A stretch of 64,000 nucleotides of DNA, from contig JACQCT010000027.1 of the NCBI GenBank assembly GCA_016201435.1, positions 35,576 to 99,575 on the forward strand. Direction: 5' to 3'. Source of the DNA: Nitrososphaerota archaeon (GTDB taxonomy: Archaea; Thermoproteota; Nitrososphaeria; Nitrososphaerales; Nitrosopumilaceae). The notes beneath the pieces were generated by a model that was not told the DNA's origin, did not search any database, and saw only the letters and a list, made by a program, of their open reading frames with translations. Below are positions 24,950-34,389 of the stretch, piece after piece (position 1 is the stretch's first letter; each line of letters opens with the position of its first letter). Position numbers and translations under genes: made by a program.

Positions 24950-25324
24950 ATGAATACTTTTATGATACACTTGCATAAAAGCGACATGACAAAAGTAATG
25001 GATCTTTATCATATGATATACGAATCAAACTTGGAGAGCAAGCTTGAGCAGATCTTAGTTGGATTGACAAAAGATAGTCAATCACCAGAAATTGAAGAAG
25101 CAATACGCAAGTTTCTGCTGTTTGTCAAACACGCATCTGAGAATTTTTGGGAAACATTTCACAATGCAAAGACATACCAAGAAAGGCTAGAATGTTATTA
25201 TCAATTCTCAAAAAACCAATGTCTTGCCACTGAGGTCTTGATAGGAGATTTGGATTCTGTTTCTTCTGAACTTGATATTAAGGAAAACCTAAGTTCAATG
25301 CTAAAAGAAGGTTTTACTTTCTAG
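24950..25324 (+). CDS. Helical hypothetical protein
   Basis: 124 residues, all-helical by composition, acidic, without membrane segments. I do not recognise it. TTTAAAGTA about 50 bp upstream and other TATA-like sequences suit an independent promoter. It converges with the coiled-coil gene next door (one base between the two stops). Confidence 0.55.
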   Translation: MNTFMIHLHKSDMTKVMDLYHMIYESNLESKLEQILVGLTKDSQSPEIEEAIRKFLLFVKHASENFWETFHNAKTYQERLECYYQFSKNQCLATEVLIGDLDSVSSELDIKENLSSMLKEGFTF

Positions 25325-25325
25325 G

Positions 25326-25895
25326 TTAGAGCGAAGATTCAGATTTTGGACGTGATTCCTTAAATTTTTCTATCTTATTACCTTCTTCATTTACTATGCT
25401 ATCAATGGACATGAGTTTTTCCCGCAGATTATTAATCATAGTACCCACATCATCTGCTTCTTTTTCCACATCTGTTCTTTTTTGTTGCAGTACTTTGATT
25501 CCATGTCTTTCCTCATCAATATACTGACCTACCTTGAGTAACTTCTCTTTCAGATTTTTAATATCAACAGATTCGTCTTCAATACTCTTCTCAAGTTTTG
25601 TACGCTTGTCCTTGAGATTCTTAATTAATAGCCCAACGTAATCTATTGCTTCTTCGAGTTTTGTTCGCTTATCCATGAGCGATCTTATTCCAATATCTTC
25701 AGTTGGTTGACTCATGTTGAATTGTTCAATAGATTCCGGTATTTTTACTTGTTCAACGGCTTTGTGCTCAAATTTTGTAGATTCTACATTATTAGCCTCA
25801 AAAGGCATGTCTTCAACCATAACACTACTTTCGGGTTCTTTTTCCGAGGAAAATTCATTTAATTTATCACGGTTTTTTTTGAACCTCTCAAACAT
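25326..25895 (-). CDS. Coiled-coil protein
   Basis: About 189 residues from ATG at 25895. After a polar, acidic N-terminus (to about residue 75) the rest is a set of similar ~22-residue helical units containing (M/L)DKRTKLE, NLKDKRTKLEK and NLREKL, giving a long coiled coil with heptads. It resembles scaffold or filament-associated proteins. It lacks the PRC-barrel that would mark CdvA. Function unknown. Confidence 0.65.
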   Translation of the reverse strand: MFERFKKNRDKLNEFSSEKEPESSVMVEDMPFEANNVESTKFEHKAVEQVKIPESIEQFNMSQPTEDIGIRSLMDKRTKLEEAIDYVGLLIKNLKDKRTKLEKSIEDESVDIKNLKEKLLKVGQYIDEERHGIKVLQQKRTDVEKEADDVGTMINNLREKLMSIDSIVNEEGNKIEKFKESRPKSESSL

Positions 25896-26143
25896 ATTGC
25901 TTATCAATAATGTAATTTGCAATATATAAAAAGTTAATAGATTCGCGCATTAGACACTTGACCTCATTTTCCAAATATTTGATATAATCTTAAACAAATG
26001 ATTTTTTACAAAAAAGACAAAAACCTGAATAGTGTTACTTGCAACCATACTGGATTCTTAAGTTTGTTTAGATTGTAAAATTGAATAGCTGATCAGATTT
26101 TATATGGTATAAATTCATGGGAATTTAGGAAGGAGGTGCAACG

Positions 26144-26485
26144 ATGAGCTATAACGAAGGCGGTTTTGGCGAAAGATCTGATAACCGAGGCTACGGCGGC
26201 GATAGAGGCTACAGCGGCGGTCGAAGATTTGGCGGCGGCGGTAGACGATTTGATGACAGGCCAAAACCAGTAGAAACCGGCAAGGAATACGACGTATCCA
26301 TAACAGAAATTAGTAGAAAGGGAGATGGTATTACAAGAATAGATGGCTTTGTGATATTTGTCAAAGGTGGACAAGTAGGACAAAATGCAAAAATCAAAGT
26401 CACTCAAGTGGGTGGACGATTTGCTACTGCTGAAGTAGTAGGAGAAGGTTCTCCACAACCTAAAGCAGAATCAGCATCTGAATAA
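26144..26485 (+). CDS. TRAM-domain RNA-binding protein with Gly/Arg-rich N-terminus
   Basis: 113 residues. The first ~40 are Gly/Arg/Tyr-rich (RGYGGDRGYSGGRRFGGGG), then a TRAM domain from about residue 46 to 100 (GKEYDVSITEISRKGDGITR, GFVIFVKGG, KVTQVGGRFATAEVV). Archaeal TRAM proteins act as RNA chaperones, in cold adaptation among others. A strong Shine-Dalgarno (GGAGGTG) 6 nt before the ATG is unusual for thaumarchaea and implies a leadered mRNA. Confidence 0.88.
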   Translation: MSYNEGGFGERSDNRGYGGDRGYSGGRRFGGGGRRFDDRPKPVETGKEYDVSITEISRKGDGITRIDGFVIFVKGGQVGQNAKIKVTQVGGRFATAEVVGEGSPQPKAESASE

Positions 26486-26536
26486 GTGCTATCCAACTTA
26501 CCAAAAACTAATTTTCTTTCCTAATTTTTCTTATTT

Positions 26537-26920
26537 CTATAAACGTATGGTTTTCTTTTTAATTAATTCCACAATTTCCAGTTTTCTTTTAATGTCAATA
26601 TCTGACTCTATTGTAACGTATACTGTTTTTCGCTTTGGATATACTACAATTTGAGTCACTTTTTCACGTTCAATATGGACATAGTTTACCGGTCCTAAGC
26701 TTTTGTCAAACTGCTTCCGCATCTTCCTTCTAAGTGCAACTTGTTTACAAAAATGCTCCTCCTCTCTTTGGGTTTTAAGCGAAGTTTTTCCTTCCTTCAT
26801 GATGGCCTCAGATATGTTTCCTTTAAGATCTATTATTGCCGCAAACCTCATTCCAGGATCTATTGACAAGATGTCTTCTACGATAGGAATTAAATGTGCA
26901 TTGCCGTTGCCATTTTTCAA
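26537..26920 (-). CDS. DUF6659-like thaumarchaeal protein
   Basis: 127 residues from a TTG start. The pattern DPGMRFAAIIDLKGNI ... LGPVNYVHIERE ... VVYPKRKTVYVTIESD matches a family abundant in thaumarchaea (DUF6659 by memory), with a profilin- or roadblock-like alternation of strands and helices. It may serve as a small signalling or regulatory module. It has its own divergent promoter region toward 27000. Confidence 0.65.
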   Translation of the reverse strand: MKNGNGNAHLIPIVEDILSIDPGMRFAAIIDLKGNISEAIMKEGKTSLKTQREEEHFCKQVALRRKMRKQFDKSLGPVNYVHIEREKVTQIVVYPKRKTVYVTIESDIDIKRKLEIVELIKKKTIRL

Positions 26921-27100
26921 GTTATGTCATGTCAGATTTTAAACTCGGTAAATATGTCTTGTTTTTTAATTATATGATCGCTCTACCATATAGGCACGTT
27001 AAAGAAAAAATTGTTGGATTTGTAGCAATAATCAAACTAGAACAATCTAGTACCTAATCACACATGTTTTTGTTTAATTTTGACGATCTAGCATCTCTAT

Positions 27101-27218
27101 TAACCTCATTTTGCTTCTTGTAGGCAAGTTGGCTACCCAAAAAGAGCCAGAGTCGTTTGGCGCGTTGGGTTATAATTCCGTAATCGGGGGGTTTGAAGCA
27201 AAACCTCCAATTCTTTTT
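27101..27218 (+). ncRNA. Candidate small RNA ending in a strong hairpin terminator
   Basis: In the gap 26921-27340 a TATA-like TTTAATTT (27073-27080) would start an RNA near 27101. The RNA contains nested pairing CCCAA/TTGGG (27136-27140 with 27165-27169) around GCCA/TGGC, and ends with an 8-bp hairpin followed by TTCTTTTT. No protein frame explains this conservation-like structure. The remaining gap is promoter-type AT-rich sequence. Confidence 0.35.
27187..27218 (+). terminator. Hairpin plus T-run terminator
   Basis: GGGGGTTT at 27187-27194 pairs with AAACCTCC at 27201-27208 (one G-U), with a 6-nt loop, and is followed by TTCTTTTT at 27211-27218. It is oriented to stop plus-strand transcription coming from about 27100, before the HTH gene. 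Confidence 0.5.
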
Positions 27219-27340
27219 AATTAAACAACCGTTAGAATCCCTCTAATTTTAGTCGCCCCCGCCACACAAATAGATAATTTTTGGCAATTTCAAACTATGA
27301 AACACCTGTTCCGCTAGCCGTTCCGCTATGGCATTTCACG

Positions 27341-27664
27341 ATGTCCCTGATAAAACATTGCTTCTATAGAGATGGCATGTCAAAACAGCAATACAGATCG
27401 GAAATGGGCATAATCGCCGATATTTTAGGTGTAACTATGGACGGAGGTACACAAGGCGTAATTGTGTCTGCTATTTCTAGACGAGCAAACCTGTCGCACT
27501 ATGCAGTGCTTGAAAAGTGTCAAAAACTAATTGATGCAGGTCTAGTAGAATCAATGAAGGACAACAGAAATCGACTATTTACGATTACTGAAAAAGGGAT
27601 CAGATTCTTCCAAGAATTCCAAAGATTCCAAGATATTGTCCAGATGATGAACCTAAGGTATTAA
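27341..27664 (+). CDS. Winged-helix transcriptional regulator
   Basis: About 107 residues from ATG at 27341; a TTG at 27281 would add 20 residues. The central motif RSEMGIIADILGV, then SAISRRANLSHYAVLEKCQKLIDAGLVE and FTITEKGIRFFQEFQRF, is the archaeal winged-helix plan (helix-turn-helix plus wing and C-terminal dimer helix). It lies just upstream of a membrane-anchored HTH protein, so it may control it. Ligand unknown. Confidence 0.75.
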   Translation: MSLIKHCFYRDGMSKQQYRSEMGIIADILGVTMDGGTQGVIVSAISRRANLSHYAVLEKCQKLIDAGLVESMKDNRNRLFTITEKGIRFFQEFQRFQDIVQMMNLRY

Positions 27665-27667
27665 ACC

Positions 27668-28870
27668 ATGGAACAAAAGGCACAGTTGGTTCAAGCAGAG
27701 TATGCATTACCCGAAGGAATGCTTTTTGTAAGGATCACATATATCCTGTCAACAATGGTAAACGCTCCTGTCGTAGCAGTATGCTTTTTTTTAATAACCA
27801 TCTCGTCATTTACCCAATATTCTTTTAGTTATAATTCAACTAAGGTTCTTGATTTTACCATTTATGCAGACGGTACTGCTCATGTTTTTTATCAAACTAA
27901 TGCGGATCCACAATCACCAGATGCTACAATAGAACTATTTGGAAACACAACTGATAATTTTGTGGTTCAGGATGAAAATGGCACTTTACTTTCTAGCAAA
28001 ATTAACACAAATTCAGCAATAATCCAAACGCTCGGATCTTCTGTGATTAAGATTGATTATGATACAGCTGATCTTGTGACAAAAAGTGGTAAAACATGGA
28101 CATTTCATGTTGATTCACCTACTGATTTCTCTTTAGTCTTACCAAAAAATACAGTAATTGTTGGAATGAGTACTTATCCACTTAATATGCAAATTGTTGA
28201 TGATCAATCTCTTATCACTCTCCCAAGTGGACCTGCTGACATTAGTTATGTATTTGGAGTTTTAGGTACAAGCCAAACTGCTACACTTGCTATAGAAAAA
28301 GCTCAAGATTTTATTAACAATATTAATTCAGAAGGAATCAAGACACCAATGGCTACTGCAAAACTTGCAGACGCCAATTCTGCATTCAGTCAAGGCAAGT
28401 ATTCAAACGCAGAGGTTCTTGCTAATGATGCAAAGAACATTGCTTCTCAAGAACAACAGACATCTCTTTCAAATCCAAAACAAATTCAAGACAATACTCT
28501 ATTTTTGATTGGTGGGGGTATTGCAGGAGCTGTTGCAACAGCTATTGTTTTGATCAAAAGAACAAAAAATAGTAAACCAGTTAAAACAACTGAGTTTTCT
28601 CGAAACGACAACTTTGCAATACCAAACAAAGAAACAATTTTTAAACTCAAGCCTGAATTACGTCAAGAGGACAAAGACATAGTGACATTTATTTCTGAAA
28701 ATGGAGGCCAAGTTTATGAAAGCGAACTACGTAAAAAATTCCTTTTACCACGAACAACAACTTGGAGGGCAGTAAAGCGTCTTGAAAGAGAAGGAATTGT
28801 TGAAATAGAAAAAGTAGACCAACAAAACCTCATTAAACTACAAAAAATGCCGGAGGAAAATCAAGAATGA
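27668..28870 (+). CDS. Membrane-spanning one-component regulator: outer beta domain, membrane helix, cytoplasmic winged helix
   Basis: 400 residues. A signal anchor (about residues 30-52) is followed by an extracytoplasmic beta-rich domain, a short helical stretch (AKLADANSAFSQGKYSNAEV), a second membrane helix (LFLIGGGIAGAVATAIVLIK, about 283-302), and a C-terminal winged helix (DIVTFISENGGQVYESELR ... TTWRAVKRLEREGIVEI). The topology puts the sensor outside and the DNA-binding domain inside. The next gene begins in its stop codon (ATGA, 28867), so the two form a sensing unit. Confidence 0.75.
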   Translation: MEQKAQLVQAEYALPEGMLFVRITYILSTMVNAPVVAVCFFLITISSFTQYSFSYNSTKVLDFTIYADGTAHVFYQTNADPQSPDATIELFGNTTDNFVVQDENGTLLSSKINTNSAIIQTLGSSVIKIDYDTADLVTKSGKTWTFHVDSPTDFSLVLPKNTVIVGMSTYPLNMQIVDDQSLITLPSGPADISYVFGVLGTSQTATLAIEKAQDFINNINSEGIKTPMATAKLADANSAFSQGKYSNAEVLANDAKNIASQEQQTSLSNPKQIQDNTLFLIGGGIAGAVATAIVLIKRTKNSKPVKTTEFSRNDNFAIPNKETIFKLKPELRQEDKDIVTFISENGGQVYESELRKKFLLPRTTTWRAVKRLEREGIVEIEKVDQQNLIKLQKMPEENQE

Positions 28871-30087
28871 AACCACTAGCATTTGTTTTACTTGTTTTGG
28901 TTGGAAGTCTGATACTAACAAATTTGTTACCTCTATCTTATGCTGACTCAAATCTTGATACCTTACTAAGAATTGCAACACAAGCAAGAGATAACATCAA
29001 TATCCAATTATCTCAACTTCCAACAATACCTGATGAAACTAATCAACTCTATAAACAAGGTACGGAAGAAACTGATGCATTAGCACAATCAATTTCGCAA
29101 AATGATCAATCTTCTTCTAAGGAACACTTTCTTTCTGCAATGAAAATCTTCAAAACGATAAATGATAAGATATCGTCTATTACACCTGCTACAAGTGAAC
29201 AAACCCCTCAAATTGACACATTACAATTGAAGAGTGGAATCAATAGAATGCAAAAGCTTGGAGATAGATTAGAAGCAATTGCTACAAAGAACAACGTGGA
29301 AATAGATTTCACCAAATTTAATGAAACAATGCAAGATGCAAGACAAAACCTTGGTGCTGGCAACGCCGATCAAGTAAATAAAGATCTTGAAACTGCAAAT
29401 CAATTCCTTCTTGATGCTCACCAACTTCTTGCAGATGCTGCAAAAAAGAAAACATCCGATCGAGCTAAAGACTTTACAGAAAAACAAATTCAAAGACTAA
29501 GTCAGGTAAATGAGACTAGATCACTACAAAATGTAACGCGATTTGTTGCTCCTCCCATTACACCCACACCTCAAATCACTAACGAAAGTCAGCCAGAAAA
29601 TATACCTGATATGATTATTCAACTCAAACAGCTTGTTTCAGAAGGTAAAATTGATGAAGCGCTAAAATTGATAAAATTGATTGAAGCTTTTCAAAACACA
29701 GTTACAAGTTCTCAAATACCTATAACTGAAACACAAAACTCAACACAACCAGATAATGTAAATGCTTCAGAAATAACAAATCCAGTTAACAACTCAACTG
29801 TAACAGAACAGAATAACCAAACACAATCAGGGACAGCAAATAGTGTAAATGTGACACAAAATGCCAACATCATTAATAATCCGCCTCATATTGACAATGA
29901 AAAAAGATTTCATGAAAAGAGAGATAACCAAACACAATCAGGAACTGCAAATAGTGTAAATGCTACGCAGAATGTCAACGCAATTAACTATAGCCAACAT
30001 CAAGTTGACAATAAAAAATCTCATAAAGAGACTAATTCAAAAAATCAAGATTGGAAAAAGATTAGAACTGACAATTCTGAAGACTAG
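28867..30087 (+). CDS. Secreted helical protein with Asn/Thr-rich repeats
   Basis: 406 residues with a signal peptide (cleavage near SYADS). The body has long amphipathic helices (for example DNINIQLSQL and INRMQKLGDRLEAIA), then a low-complexity C-terminus holding two near-identical segments of about 18 residues (NQTQSGTANSVN(V/A)TQN). Many N-x-T/S sites suit surface glycosylation. Overlap with the membrane regulator gene suggests it may be a partner of its outer domain. Confidence 0.65.
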   Translation: MKPLAFVLLVLVGSLILTNLLPLSYADSNLDTLLRIATQARDNINIQLSQLPTIPDETNQLYKQGTEETDALAQSISQNDQSSSKEHFLSAMKIFKTINDKISSITPATSEQTPQIDTLQLKSGINRMQKLGDRLEAIATKNNVEIDFTKFNETMQDARQNLGAGNADQVNKDLETANQFLLDAHQLLADAAKKKTSDRAKDFTEKQIQRLSQVNETRSLQNVTRFVAPPITPTPQITNESQPENIPDMIIQLKQLVSEGKIDEALKLIKLIEAFQNTVTSSQIPITETQNSTQPDNVNASEITNPVNNSTVTEQNNQTQSGTANSVNVTQNANIINNPPHIDNEKRFHEKRDNQTQSGTANSVNATQNVNAINYSQHQVDNKKSHKETNSKNQDWKKIRTDNSED

Positions 30088-30114
30088 CAATACAAACTTA
30101 CATAAACTTCATAT

Positions 30115-30336
30115 ATGTTTTTCATGGCAACTCATTACATGACTTCTAAACAAATTTCTGTTGGTGTAGGTATACCAATGATTGTAGTTGGAGCTTTACT
30201 GGCAGTATTTCTTGCGCCAACACAAATTCAGCTAAAAGACACAATTGAGTTCATAGGTAGTCTCATTGGAATTCTTGGTGTGGTAATTTTTATAGCGGGA
30301 CTTTTTGTGAGAAAAACGCCACAAATAACATCCTAA
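30115..30336 (+). CDS. Small two-helix membrane protein
   Basis: 73 residues with two membrane segments (VGVGIPMIVVGALLAVFLA and FIGSLIGILGVVIFIAGLFV). The true start may be a later Met (30124 or 30139). Unknown function. It converges with the NHL-repeat gene, overlapping it by 4 bp. Confidence 0.55.
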   Translation: MFFMATHYMTSKQISVGVGIPMIVVGALLAVFLAPTQIQLKDTIEFIGSLIGILGVVIFIAGLFVRKTPQITS

Positions 30337-32717
30337 GTCTTTATTATTCCAACAGAAACGAGGTATTGAATTGCAGATGTAAATTCTTTGTCTGAGATTA
30401 GTCCATTTGTCCACCAATCTGCGTTTGTTTTAACCCATCTTGGTATTTTTACATCAGAATTAGATTCATTAGAAGTTATAGATCCCTGAATTACTCCTTG
30501 CCTTATCAGATAGTTTATTCCTGTTGCAAAGTCAGTGTTGCTAAAAAGATCTTCAGACCACCATTTGGCATTGTTTTTCACCCAAGTTGGTATAGTTATT
30601 TCATCTGCATTTCCAAACGGAGAAAATTTCTGAATATTATTATTTGTTTTATCAATTACATACACATTATTTTTTGAATCAATAGCTAATCCAACTGGGT
30701 TTGCAAATTGTCCAGGACTAGTACCAAAGGAACCCCAACTAACTAGAAACGTTCCATCAGAATCAAACTTTTGTATTCTATAATTATTTGTGTCTGCAAC
30801 ATAGATGTAACCATTAGAATCCATTGCTATAGAATTAGGATTGTTAAACCTGCCTTCTTCAGTACCTGTAGAACCGAAATAATTGATAAAATCCTTATTA
30901 TTGTTATACTTCAAAATTCTATTTGTATCTGAGGTTACAACATAAAAATTGTTTTGAGAATCAAAAACAATTGAATTGGTTGCAGTAAAGTTTCCGCCAT
31001 TGGTAAGAACAGGATGTAGTTCACCTTCGTATTTCCCATTAAGATCAAATATTTGGATTTTATTTGTTCCAGAATCTAAAACAAAAATGTCACCATTTCT
31101 ATCTTCGGCTAGAGCAACAGGTGTATGAAACATTCCTGGAACCTCACCATATATTCCCCATGTTAATACAAAGTTTCCATTTTTATCAAATTTCTGTATT
31201 CGTGCATGTCCAGTATCAGCTATGTAAACATATTTTTGGTCGACCAAAATTCCAGACGGGTTTCTAAATTGTCCATTTCCTGATCCAAAAGATCCCCAAG
31301 ACAAAAGCAGTTTTCCAGTAGAGTCAAATTTCTTGATTTGTGAATTTCCAGAATCTACTACATAGATGTTATCGATTGAATCTATTGCGATAGCCCTCGG
31401 ATTCTTGAAATTAACATTATCACTAGAACCAAGTATAGTAAGTAATTTTGGTTTACTAAATTTAATAGATGAAACTGCGTTGATGTTTTCTATAGGAAGT
31501 CCCTGTACAAAGAATGTTGCAGTTCTTGTGGCGCCACCATAATCAATATACATATTCCACATTCCTTGCAAGTCATTTCTGTCAATTTTATGGGGAATGA
31601 TCATATCTCCTGATTTCATTGGAACAGTAACATTGAGACTTTGTGTTCCAGTTGGATCTCCAAACCAGAAACTTATGGAATTTGCAATCAGATCTGTAGT
31701 ATGAATTTTTGCACTAATAATCTCACCTGGTTTGTATTTTAATTTGTCAAGGAAAATTTCCAAATCAATATTCGGTTTTAGAGTAGGTTTTGCAATCACC
31801 TGAAATGAACCTTTTTGAGTGATTCCAGCATATTGTATTTCTAAATTATAGGTTCCAGGTTTGGTTGTAATATTTTCTAGGTACAAATTTGTATTAACTG
31901 AGGTAACTGGAAATGTACGAGTTGTTGTATTGCTTAAAGGATCGGTGATTTTCATTATGCCACTTGATTCTTTTACTCTTGTAAATAAGAGGTGTAGATT
32001 AACACCATCTCCTATATGGTATGTTTGCTTATCTGTTTGCAAAAAAATTGTCATAAGATTTCTTACATCATCTATCAAGAATGGTACTTCTATGGAGAGA
32101 TTGTAATATTGAATCTTGAACTTATATTCTCCTGGCGGATTATCGTTATCAATAATCTCACTTATTGGAAAATTATATACTGTATTATATTGAAAGGGCA
32201 TTATGTTAATTTGATTCAAATTCTTTACCAAATTACCATCACTGTCATAAAAATTCAAATGAAAAACTTGCGCTTTTGTAGCAACAGGAATATAATATGA
32301 TGTTGTGATGTTTATTTTCATAATATCTGGTTCATAGTAAAGTTCTTTGTCTGGTATTGCAATAAGTTTGATAGGTTCCACGTTAAACGAAACTGTCTGA
32401 TTTATGCCATTGTACGTATAATCTATTGACCAATTGCCAAAGTAATTATCAAATGCATTTCTAAAAATTTGATGAGTTACCATGCCTCCTTTTAACTGAT
32501 CAAGGGAACCAGAGATAGTAGAACCATCAGGTCTATGTGCTACCCATGATACGGATCCGATATCGTATCCATGTATGTTAAGATCTATAGTGATGTTGTC
32601 ATTTGGACCAAAATCGGTAGATTCTGGAACGGCATCTATTGTAATTGCACGAGCATCTTGAGGAATTAGAAAAATTAATGTCAGGAAGAGTAATCCTGTA
32701 CAAAGTGTGATTTTCAC
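30333..32717 (-). CDS. Secreted NHL-repeat protein with two C-terminal WVKNNAxWW domains
   Basis: 794 residues with a signal peptide. Residues ~30-400 contain several Ig-like sandwiches. Residues ~420-700 are NHL/beta-propeller repeats (FKNPRAIAIDSIDNIYVVDSG, FRNPSGILVDQKYVYIADTG and further copies). The last ~85 residues hold two copies of the thaumarchaeal secreted module IPxWVK-N-A-xWW ... F-x-x-x-I-x-YL(I/V), at about 709-744 and 758-794. The propeller probably binds proteins or glycans at the surface. Confidence 0.85.
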   Translation of the reverse strand: MKITLCTGLLFLTLIFLIPQDARAITIDAVPESTDFGPNDNITIDLNIHGYDIGSVSWVAHRPDGSTISGSLDQLKGGMVTHQIFRNAFDNYFGNWSIDYTYNGINQTVSFNVEPIKLIAIPDKELYYEPDIMKINITTSYYIPVATKAQVFHLNFYDSDGNLVKNLNQINIMPFQYNTVYNFPISEIIDNDNPPGEYKFKIQYYNLSIEVPFLIDDVRNLMTIFLQTDKQTYHIGDGVNLHLLFTRVKESSGIMKITDPLSNTTTRTFPVTSVNTNLYLENITTKPGTYNLEIQYAGITQKGSFQVIAKPTLKPNIDLEIFLDKLKYKPGEIISAKIHTTDLIANSISFWFGDPTGTQSLNVTVPMKSGDMIIPHKIDRNDLQGMWNMYIDYGGATRTATFFVQGLPIENINAVSSIKFSKPKLLTILGSSDNVNFKNPRAIAIDSIDNIYVVDSGNSQIKKFDSTGKLLLSWGSFGSGNGQFRNPSGILVDQKYVYIADTGHARIQKFDKNGNFVLTWGIYGEVPGMFHTPVALAEDRNGDIFVLDSGTNKIQIFDLNGKYEGELHPVLTNGGNFTATNSIVFDSQNNFYVVTSDTNRILKYNNNKDFINYFGSTGTEEGRFNNPNSIAMDSNGYIYVADTNNYRIQKFDSDGTFLVSWGSFGTSPGQFANPVGLAIDSKNNVYVIDKTNNNIQKFSPFGNADEITIPTWVKNNAKWWSEDLFSNTDFATGINYLIRQGVIQGSITSNESNSDVKIPRWVKTNADWWTNGLISDKEFTSAIQYLVSVGIIKT

Positions 32718-32810
32718 TACATTATTTTTCTATTTTGAACAAATAAATCATTTTAGTTACTTAGGCATAGATCCAATTGAATAAATATTGAAAAACTACA
32801 GATCGATTGC

Positions 32811-33524
32811 TTGAAAGTAAGACTATTTGAGATATTCACTTCACTTGAAGGAGAAGGGATACTATATGGAACAAAGACACTTTTTGTGAGACTGGCAGGC
32901 TGTCCTTTCAAATGTTTTTACTGTGACACTAAAGATTCCTTACCAATGGATTCTGGACAGGAATACACCATTGACCAAGCTTGTAAATTAATAGAAAACA
33001 ACTTGGAAAAAAATACTTACAAAGTCAATTTTACAGGAGGCGACCCACTAGTCCAATCTGAGGCAGTCTCAGAAATGGCAAAGTTTGTAAAGACAAAAAA
33101 AATTCCAACTTATCTTGAATCATCATGTTATGATTCAAAAAAATTTTCCCAAGTTCTTCCACATGTTGATTATATTAAAATTGAATTTAAGACGCCAGAA
33201 TCTGAATTTGTTGATCCAAAACATTATTCTAAACTTTTAGAAAATGAATTACAATGTCTTACACTGGCAGTAAACTCAAAAAAAACCACCTATATCAAAA
33301 TTGTAATAAATTCAAAAACTCAACTTGGACCATTTAAAAAACTACTAGAGAAGATTTTCACTAGTATTTCTAAATCAAAAATTGCAGGATTTATAATACA
33401 GCCTACCTATGGTATAGCAGAGCCAAGTTTGAAACAGCTTCTTAGTTTTTATGATGCAGTTTATCCATATTATAATGAAGCACGAATAATTCCGCAACTT
33501 CACAAATTCATAGGTGCACCATAA
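32811..33524 (+). CDS. queE: 7-carboxy-7-deazaguanine synthase (radical SAM)
   Basis: 237 residues from a TTG start. The radical-SAM cysteines are C31, C35 and C38 (CPFKCFYC), with SLEGEG and FTGGDPL typical of QueE. It converts 6-carboxytetrahydropterin to CDG in the pathway to preQ0 and, in archaea, archaeosine of tRNA. Its stop overlaps the FolE start by one base. QueC lies nearby; QueD is not in the window. Confidence 0.92.
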   Translation: MKVRLFEIFTSLEGEGILYGTKTLFVRLAGCPFKCFYCDTKDSLPMDSGQEYTIDQACKLIENNLEKNTYKVNFTGGDPLVQSEAVSEMAKFVKTKKIPTYLESSCYDSKKFSQVLPHVDYIKIEFKTPESEFVDPKHYSKLLENELQCLTLAVNSKKTTYIKIVINSKTQLGPFKKLLEKIFTSISKSKIAGFIIQPTYGIAEPSLKQLLSFYDAVYPYYNEARIIPQLHKFIGAP

Positions 33525-34084
33525 TGAATAAAGATAGAATAAAACGACTAGTAAGAGAACTAATAGCCGAAATAGGCGAAGATCCTACTCGCGAGGGTCT
33601 GGTAGACACTCCATCTAGAATTGCAGACATGTACGCAGAAATTTTCAATGGTTATGACGCAGAATCTGAATTATCTGTCAAGTTTTCAGAAGATTCTGAT
33701 GTGATTATTGCAAAGGACATTCAATTTTATTCAATGTGTGAACATCATATGTTGCCTTTCTTTGGAAAGATTGCTATAGCATATTCACCAAACGGCAAAG
33801 TTTTTGGAATATCAAAATTAGTTAGATTGGTAGAAAAATATACTAAACGATTGCAAATACAAGAAAGGATCACAAAAAACATTGCAGATGAGTTGTATTC
33901 AGAAGGAGTAAAGGGAGTTATTGTGATTACGGAAGGTGAACATCTTTGTATGAAAATGCGCGGTGTTGAAAACGATGCCAAAGTAACTACAGTTGCATAT
34001 CGAGGAATTTACGACAAAAAAGAAGCTAGGACAGACATATTGGGCATGATTTACAATACCAGCTCACAAACTAAAATAATCTAA
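33524..34084 (+). CDS. folE: GTP cyclohydrolase I (FolE type)
   Basis: 186 residues, normal length. Zinc ligands C72 and H75 in MCEHHMLPF and a later Cys in LCMKMRGVE are present, with the RLQIQERIT active-site segment. It opens GTP to dihydroneopterin triphosphate, the first step toward deazaguanine tRNA bases and pterins. Coupling to queE supports the tRNA role. Confidence 0.93.
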   Translation: MNKDRIKRLVRELIAEIGEDPTREGLVDTPSRIADMYAEIFNGYDAESELSVKFSEDSDVIIAKDIQFYSMCEHHMLPFFGKIAIAYSPNGKVFGISKLVRLVEKYTKRLQIQERITKNIADELYSEGVKGVIVITEGEHLCMKMRGVENDAKVTTVAYRGIYDKKEARTDILGMIYNTSSQTKII

Positions 34085-34127
34085 TTTTTAAAAAAACTAA
34101 ATAATAACGTCTAAACTAGAGCAAAAC

Positions 34128-34382
34128 ATGGGCGTACACAACAATGCACACGTGCCAAAAGAATCCTTTCCTACATTTCTGTGGTATGCCATTGAATTCT
34201 TCATCGTATTAGGAGCTGCAATTGGAATTTCAATGAATTCCATGGGATATTTTCAAAAAATAGGATTTACAGAAGAAATGACTGACTGGATATTTTGGGG
34301 AATAATTGGTGCCGTCTTTCTCATCTATTATCTAATTGTACGAAATTTTATTTTAAAAAAACCTATTTTATCAAAAATCTAA
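34128..34382 (+). CDS. Small two-helix membrane protein
   Basis: 84 residues with two membrane helices (FLWYAIEFFIVLGAAIGISM and WIFWGIIGAVFLIYYLIV). It lies 43 bp after folE and converges with queC. No family recognised; it has no visible link to deazaguanine synthesis beyond position. Confidence 0.6.
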   Translation: MGVHNNAHVPKESFPTFLWYAIEFFIVLGAAIGISMNSMGYFQKIGFTEEMTDWIFWGIIGAVFLIYYLIVRNFILKKPILSKI

Positions 34383-34389
34383 AGCAGAC

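Noticed and set aside
26929..27057. A 42-codon plus-strand frame with ATG upstream of the HTH region
   Set aside because: It overlaps the promoter region of the neighbouring minus-strand gene and has no recognisable motif or ribosome site; too weak to annotate.
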